Below are positions 14,045-16,999 of a DNA stretch of 16,999 nucleotides, piece after piece (position 1 is the first letter of the stretch; every line of letters begins with the position of its first letter). Made by a program: the position numbers and the translations under genes. The notes beneath the pieces are model-generated. The model saw only the letters and a list, made by a program, of their open reading frames with translations, was not told the origin of the DNA and made no database searches. The DNA is from an uncultured Rhodospirillaceae bacterium (GTDB lineage Bacteria; Pseudomonadota; Alphaproteobacteria; RF32; CAG-239), in contig OMQE01000049.1 of the NCBI GenBank assembly GCA_900313155.1, forward strand, positions 1 to 16,999. The letters are read 5' to 3'.

Positions 14045-16183
14045 ATGTTACGGCAATATGAACTGGTGGATTTAGTAAAGTCTTATGACCCATATGCTGA
14101 CGAAGATGCGCTTAATCGGGCTTATGTGTTTGCTTTAAAAAAACACGGTTCTCAGTTACGCACTTCGGGTGACCCGTATTATTCGCACCCTATTGAAGTG
14201 GCCGGTATTTTGACTAAATACAAACTCGACTGCGCTTCAATTATTGCCGCTCTATTGCATGACACAGTAGAAGATACCGATACCACCTTGGAAGAAATTC
14301 GTGATTTGTTCGGCGAACAAGTGGCGCAGTTGGTAGACGGTTTGACTAAATTAGCCATGATTGAGCATAAATCCGGCTCCAGTAAGCAAGCCGAAAATTT
14401 TCGTAAGCTTTTACTGGCCATGTCGGAGGATATTCGAGTGTTGCTAATTAAATTGGCCGACCGGCTGCATAATATGCGCACGTTGCATTTTTGTCCGGTT
14501 GAAAAACGTGCCCGAATTGCGCGTGAAACACTTGATATTTACGCCCCGTTGGCTGAACGTATCGGTATGGAAGAAGTTAAGTCGGAAATGGATGAAATTG
14601 CCTTTGCCGAACTTTATAAGGAAGCGCACGATTCAATTGTGGCGCGTTTAAACTTTTTACGCGAACAAGGCAACAATGTGGTGCCGAAAATTATTGCCCA
14701 ACTTGAAAAAGATATGAAAGATAACGGCATTAAATGCACCATCAGCGGCCGCGAAAAAACACCATATTCCATTTGGCGCAAAATGCAGCTTAAAAACGCC
14801 TCATTCGAACAACTTTCCGACATTATGGCTTTTCGAATTTGCGTGGATACGGTGGCCGATTGTTACCAAGCACTTGGCATTATTCATAGTAAATATCACA
14901 TGGTACCGCGACGCTTTAAGGACTATATTTCCACCCCTAAGCCGAATGGTTATCAGTCGTTACATACGGGGGTTATCGGCCCGCTCGATGTGCGAATTGA
15001 AGTGCAAATTCGTACCTACGAAATGCACGAAGTGAACGAAAAAGGTGTGGCGGCACACTGGGCATATAAGCAAGGTCAGCGCACCGAAGGTAAAAATTTT
15101 CGCTGGATTCGCGAGCTGTTGGAAATTTTGGATCAAGCGCAAAATCCAGACGAATTTTTGGAAAACACTAAATTGGAAATGTATAATGACCAAGTGTTTT
15201 GCTTTACGCCAAAAGGCGACTTAATTGGTTTGCCAATGGGTTCGACACCGGTTGATTTTGCTTATGCCATACACTCGAATGTGGGCGATACTTGTGTTGG
15301 CGCACGCATCAACGGCGAAATTAAGCCTCTGCGCACCATTCTGCAAAATGGTGACCAAGTGGAAGTGCTGACTGCTAAAAATCAGCATCCGTCGCTGGAG
15401 TGGGACCGTTTTGTGGTCACGGGTAAAGCTAAAGCCGCCATCAGACGCTACGTGCGCATTAATAAGCGCGAGCAATTTATTACGCTTGGCAAAGAAATTT
15501 TGGAAAAAATGTTTAAATCGGAAGACCAGAGTTTTTCAGAAAAAGAATTGGTAGGGGTAATTGGCAATTTTGAAGCCGAAACAATTGATGATATATACGC
15601 TAAAGTGGGCGAGGGCTTAATTACCGGTTGGGATGTTTTACGCGCTGTGCATCCGGCATATAAGCAGCAAACCAAGCTTGAAAAAATGGTCAATTCCATT
15701 AAATTACCGGTATTCAAAAAAGAAAGCAAAAAAGATGCGCTTAAAATTAAAGGGCTGATAGATGGTATGGCGGTACATTTTGCCGGTTGTTGCCACCCGC
15801 TACCGGGCGACCGCATTGTGGGGATTGTGACGACCGGAAAAGGCGTGACCGTGCACACGGTCGATTGCCCTGCACTCAAAAATTATGAAACCGAACCGGA
15901 GCGCTGGTTGGATATTGATTGGGGCGAAGATGCCGAACACGAAAAACACGTAGCGCGCCTGAAATTGATGCTCAGTAACGAACCTGGAGCATTAGCCGAT
16001 GTGGCAAATATTGTTGCCAAGGCGGAGGCTAACATTATGAATTTGAATATCACCTATCGCACCATGAGCTACTACGAAATTTTGTTGGATATTGAAGTTA
16101 AAAACGTGGAACAGCTCAATGCACTGATTTTATCCCTGAAGTCTTCAAAGCTTATCAGTTATGTGGCGCGTGCAACCAGATAG
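14045..16183 (+). CDS. Bifunctional (p)ppGpp synthetase/hydrolase, RSH family
   Basis: Makes and degrades the alarmone (p)ppGpp during starvation. The 712 residues cover the full long-RSH layout. The hydrolase HD domain contains H48, HDTVED (72-77) and ADRLHNMRT (138-146), all intact, so hydrolase activity is expected. The synthetase domain (about 230-345) contains GREKTPYSIWRKM and RFKDYISTPKPNGYQSLHT; the RxKD motif (290-293) is the form found in bifunctional enzymes. A TGS domain (about 384-445), a helical region, a zinc-finger-like domain with GCCHPLPGD (581-589) and C608, and a C-terminal ACT domain (about 635-710) follow. The start at 14045 has AGAGGTAG upstream. acpS begins 12 nt after the stop. 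The name rsh, spoT or relA depends on convention, so no symbol is given. Confidence 0.96.
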   Translation: MLRQYELVDLVKSYDPYADEDALNRAYVFALKKHGSQLRTSGDPYYSHPIEVAGILTKYKLDCASIIAALLHDTVEDTDTTLEEIRDLFGEQVAQLVDGLTKLAMIEHKSGSSKQAENFRKLLLAMSEDIRVLLIKLADRLHNMRTLHFCPVEKRARIARETLDIYAPLAERIGMEEVKSEMDEIAFAELYKEAHDSIVARLNFLREQGNNVVPKIIAQLEKDMKDNGIKCTISGREKTPYSIWRKMQLKNASFEQLSDIMAFRICVDTVADCYQALGIIHSKYHMVPRRFKDYISTPKPNGYQSLHTGVIGPLDVRIEVQIRTYEMHEVNEKGVAAHWAYKQGQRTEGKNFRWIRELLEILDQAQNPDEFLENTKLEMYNDQVFCFTPKGDLIGLPMGSTPVDFAYAIHSNVGDTCVGARINGEIKPLRTILQNGDQVEVLTAKNQHPSLEWDRFVVTGKAKAAIRRYVRINKREQFITLGKEILEKMFKSEDQSFSEKELVGVIGNFEAETIDDIYAKVGEGLITGWDVLRAVHPAYKQQTKLEKMVNSIKLPVFKKESKKDALKIKGLIDGMAVHFAGCCHPLPGDRIVGIVTTGKGVTVHTVDCPALKNYETEPERWLDIDWGEDAEHEKHVARLKLMLSNEPGALADVANIVAKAEANIMNLNITYRTMSYYEILLDIEVKNVEQLNALILSLKSSKLISYVARATR

Positions 16184-16195
16184 AGGAGAACAAAA

Positions 16196-16588
16196 ATGAT
16201 TATCGGGCTTGGAACAGATGTGGTGAACATTCAAAGAATAGAAAAATCGACCGATTTTTTAGAGCATTTCAAGCACAAAATTTTAGGCGCTGAAGAATTG
16301 CATGAAGTGACTCATAAGTCTTTGCATAGTGATAAAGAGCTGGCTTGTTTACTTGGAAAATATTATGCCGGAAAGGAGGCTTTTGCTAAAGCGCTCGGAA
16401 CCGGTTTTATTGAAGGAATTTTTTTGAAAGATATTCAAATTTTGCACAATGCTTTAGGCAAACCAATTCTAAAAATAAGCGGTGCAGCTGCTGAACATTT
16501 GCACAACTTAGGTTCTGAGCCGAATTTATATATTTCACTTTCAGATGATTATCCTTATGCAACGGCAACAGTGATTATTGAAGAATAA
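16196..16588 (+). CDS. acpS: Holo-[acyl-carrier-protein] synthase
   Basis: Transfers phosphopantetheine from coenzyme A to the acyl carrier protein, which activates fatty-acid synthesis. The 130 residues fit the family. MIIGLGTDVVNIQRIE carries the metal-binding Asp (D8) and YAGKEAFAKALGTG carries the catalytic-site Glu (KEAF). The end reads LYISLSDDYPYATATVI, the SDD variant of the usual SHD/SDE motif. A GAGGAG site at 16183-16188 overlaps the rsh stop codon, so the two genes are co-transcribed and probably coupled. The rsh-acpS order is standard in alphaproteobacteria. The genes that often follow there (lepB, rnc, era) do not follow here. Confidence 0.95.
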   Translation: MIIGLGTDVVNIQRIEKSTDFLEHFKHKILGAEELHEVTHKSLHSDKELACLLGKYYAGKEAFAKALGTGFIEGIFLKDIQILHNALGKPILKISGAAAEHLHNLGSEPNLYISLSDDYPYATATVIIEE

Positions 16589-16621
16589 AAATATTTGCCA
16601 ATGCCTTGACTTAAAAATAAC

Positions 16622-16652
16622 TTGCATTTTAGAAAATTGCGTTTAGTATTAT
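16622..16652 (+). promoter_or_regulatory. Possible promoter for the structured RNA
   Basis: TTGCAT (16622-16627) is followed by TAGTAT (16644-16649, 16-nt spacer) or TATTAT (16647-16652, 19-nt spacer). Either would start transcription at about 16656-16660, exactly at the 5' arm of the closing stem. A TTGACT at 16606-16611 has no good partner. Confidence 0.4.
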
Positions 16653-16655
16653 TTC

Positions 16656-16799
16656 TGTCGGCAGGTGTTCTGCTGATGGAGTATCAAAGCTCCTTAAGAG
16701 AAAAATCCTCCCTTTAGGGGAGCTGATGAATATATTGAATAAATCAGACTGTTCTCTTACAGCTTTGAACTCCCCTGCCTTATTTTGAGGCAGTTTTTT
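16656..16799 (+). ncRNA. Candidate structured RNA or attenuator leader
   Basis: Nested pairings fold about 140 nt into a long rod. GGCAGG (16660-16665) pairs with CCTGCC (16774-16779), GGAG (16678-16681) with CTCC (16770-16773), CAAAGCT (16685-16691) with AGCTTTG (16761-16767), AAGAGAA (16696-16702) with TTCTCTT (16752-16758), and CTGAT (16723-16727) with ATCAG (16743-16747). A side hairpin CTCCC/GGGAG (16708-16722) sits in the central bulge. The 3' arm of the closing stem overlaps the 5' arm of the terminator at 16775-16799, so the two are mutually exclusive. It could be a free small RNA of 6S-like shape or an attenuator for the helix-turn-helix gene at 16838. I cannot assign it to a known RNA family by eye. 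Confidence 0.5.
16775..16799 (+). terminator. Rho-independent terminator upstream of the helix-turn-helix gene
   Basis: CTGCCT (16775-16780) pairs with AGGCAG (16788-16793) around a 7-nt loop, followed by six T residues. It ends the structured RNA and may also end acpS read-through. It lies 38 nt before the next ATG. Confidence 0.75.
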
Positions 16800-16837
16800 G
16801 TTTAACTTATACAAAAAATTTTAGGGAGTTAAAAACC

Positions 16838-16999
16838 ATGGGAAAATACAAATATTTTATGGATAAACAAGGACGATTAGAAGTGGGGTATGCCTTGTGG
16901 CGATTGCGGCAAGAAAAAGGGCTGACACTTAATCAAGCCTCTATTCAAATGAACATACCGCCCCGAATTATCGACAGCCACGAACTGGGACGGATTCAA
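16838..16999 (+). CDS. XRE-type helix-turn-helix protein, 3' end outside window
   Basis: Only the first 54 residues are visible. After a short lead (MGKYKYFMDKQGR), the stretch LEVGYALWRLRQEKGLTLNQ and the following ASIQMNIPPRIIDSHELGR fit the five-helix lambda-repressor/Cro (XRE) DNA-binding fold. LTLNQASIQMNI forms the helix-turn-helix and IIDSHELGR is the usual following helix. The same pattern starts RodZ-like membrane proteins, so without the C-terminus I cannot say whether it is a repressor or a cytoskeletal protein. AGGGAG (16823-16828) lies 9 nt before the ATG and fixes the start. The structured leader and terminator just upstream suggest its expression is controlled by attenuation or that it has its own promoter. 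Confidence 0.78.
   Translation, partial: MGKYKYFMDKQGRLEVGYALWRLRQEKGLTLNQASIQMNIPPRIIDSHELGRIQ

Noticed and set aside
15448..15879. 143-codon minus-strand ORF within rsh as a gene
   Set aside because: It lies wholly inside the conserved rsh frame, has no recognisable domain and no promoter or ribosome site; it is a coding shadow.
16656..16799. Assignment of the structured RNA as 6S RNA or a named riboswitch
   Set aside because: The overall rod shape is 6S-like, but I could not match conserved core bases of 6S or of any riboswitch class by eye, so only a generic candidate is reported.
16629..16814. 61-codon minus-strand ORF covering the structured RNA region
   Set aside because: The stretch is explained by nested RNA pairings and a plus-strand terminator; the minus ORF has no ribosome site or recognisable product.
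1..16999. A defence island, prophage, insertion sequence or CRISPR array
   Set aside because: I saw no transposase, integrase, nuclease system, direct-repeat array or terminal inverted repeats. The genes are housekeeping or lineage-specific and evenly composed.

Overview
The window looks like chromosomal DNA of an AT-rich alphaproteobacterium. The strongest support is the order rpoZ - bifunctional rsh (relA/spoT) - acpS. Further support comes from a divergent tyrS / anmK-type pair and from a TPR protein divergent from an alphaproteobacterial-type uracil-DNA glycosylase. The low GC and many uncharacterised genes would fit uncultured host-associated lineages, but that is inference; no rRNA or other taxonomic marker is present. 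There is no tRNA, rRNA, transposase, integrase or CRISPR array, and the base composition is fairly even, so this reads as a core-genome segment with lineage-specific inserts.

Layout. 1-1716 (-) is the N-terminal 572 residues of a membrane-anchored TPR protein whose 3' end lies outside the window. 1843-2628 (+) is a family 4-like uracil-DNA glycosylase. 2709-3997 (+) holds two secreted proteins of unknown function that share exact cysteine spacing, ending at a bidirectional terminator (4020-4056). On the minus strand, 6477 down to 4112 holds tyrS, a family 2 glycosyltransferase, and a small 48-residue basic ORF with its own strong promoter and the shared terminator. 6565-12758 (+) is a tightly overlapping four-gene operon: a degenerate anhydro-MurNAc kinase homologue, a GldA-like ABC ATPase, a 1160-residue fusion of a GldF-like permease, a GldG-like segment and a DUF4340-like segment, and a FieF-type cation efflux protein. 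12908-13309 (+) is an orphan small membrane protein with its own promoter and terminator. 13489-16588 (+) is rpoZ, rsh and acpS. 16656-16799 (+) is a candidate structured RNA or attenuator, followed by the start of an XRE-type helix-turn-helix protein that runs off the window.

How they fit together. rpoZ, rsh and acpS join RNA polymerase, the stringent response and fatty-acid carrier-protein activation, and a terminator between rpoZ and rsh suggests the second is set by read-through. The anmK/Gld/CDF operon is translationally coupled at every joint, tying a sugar-kinase-fold protein that has lost several active-site motifs to an ABC exporter of unknown substrate. The points most worth a second look are the paired cysteine proteins, the unlisted 48-residue gene unit, the triple fusion with an A7 run at its last junction, the degenerate kinase, and the structured RNA at 16656-16799.
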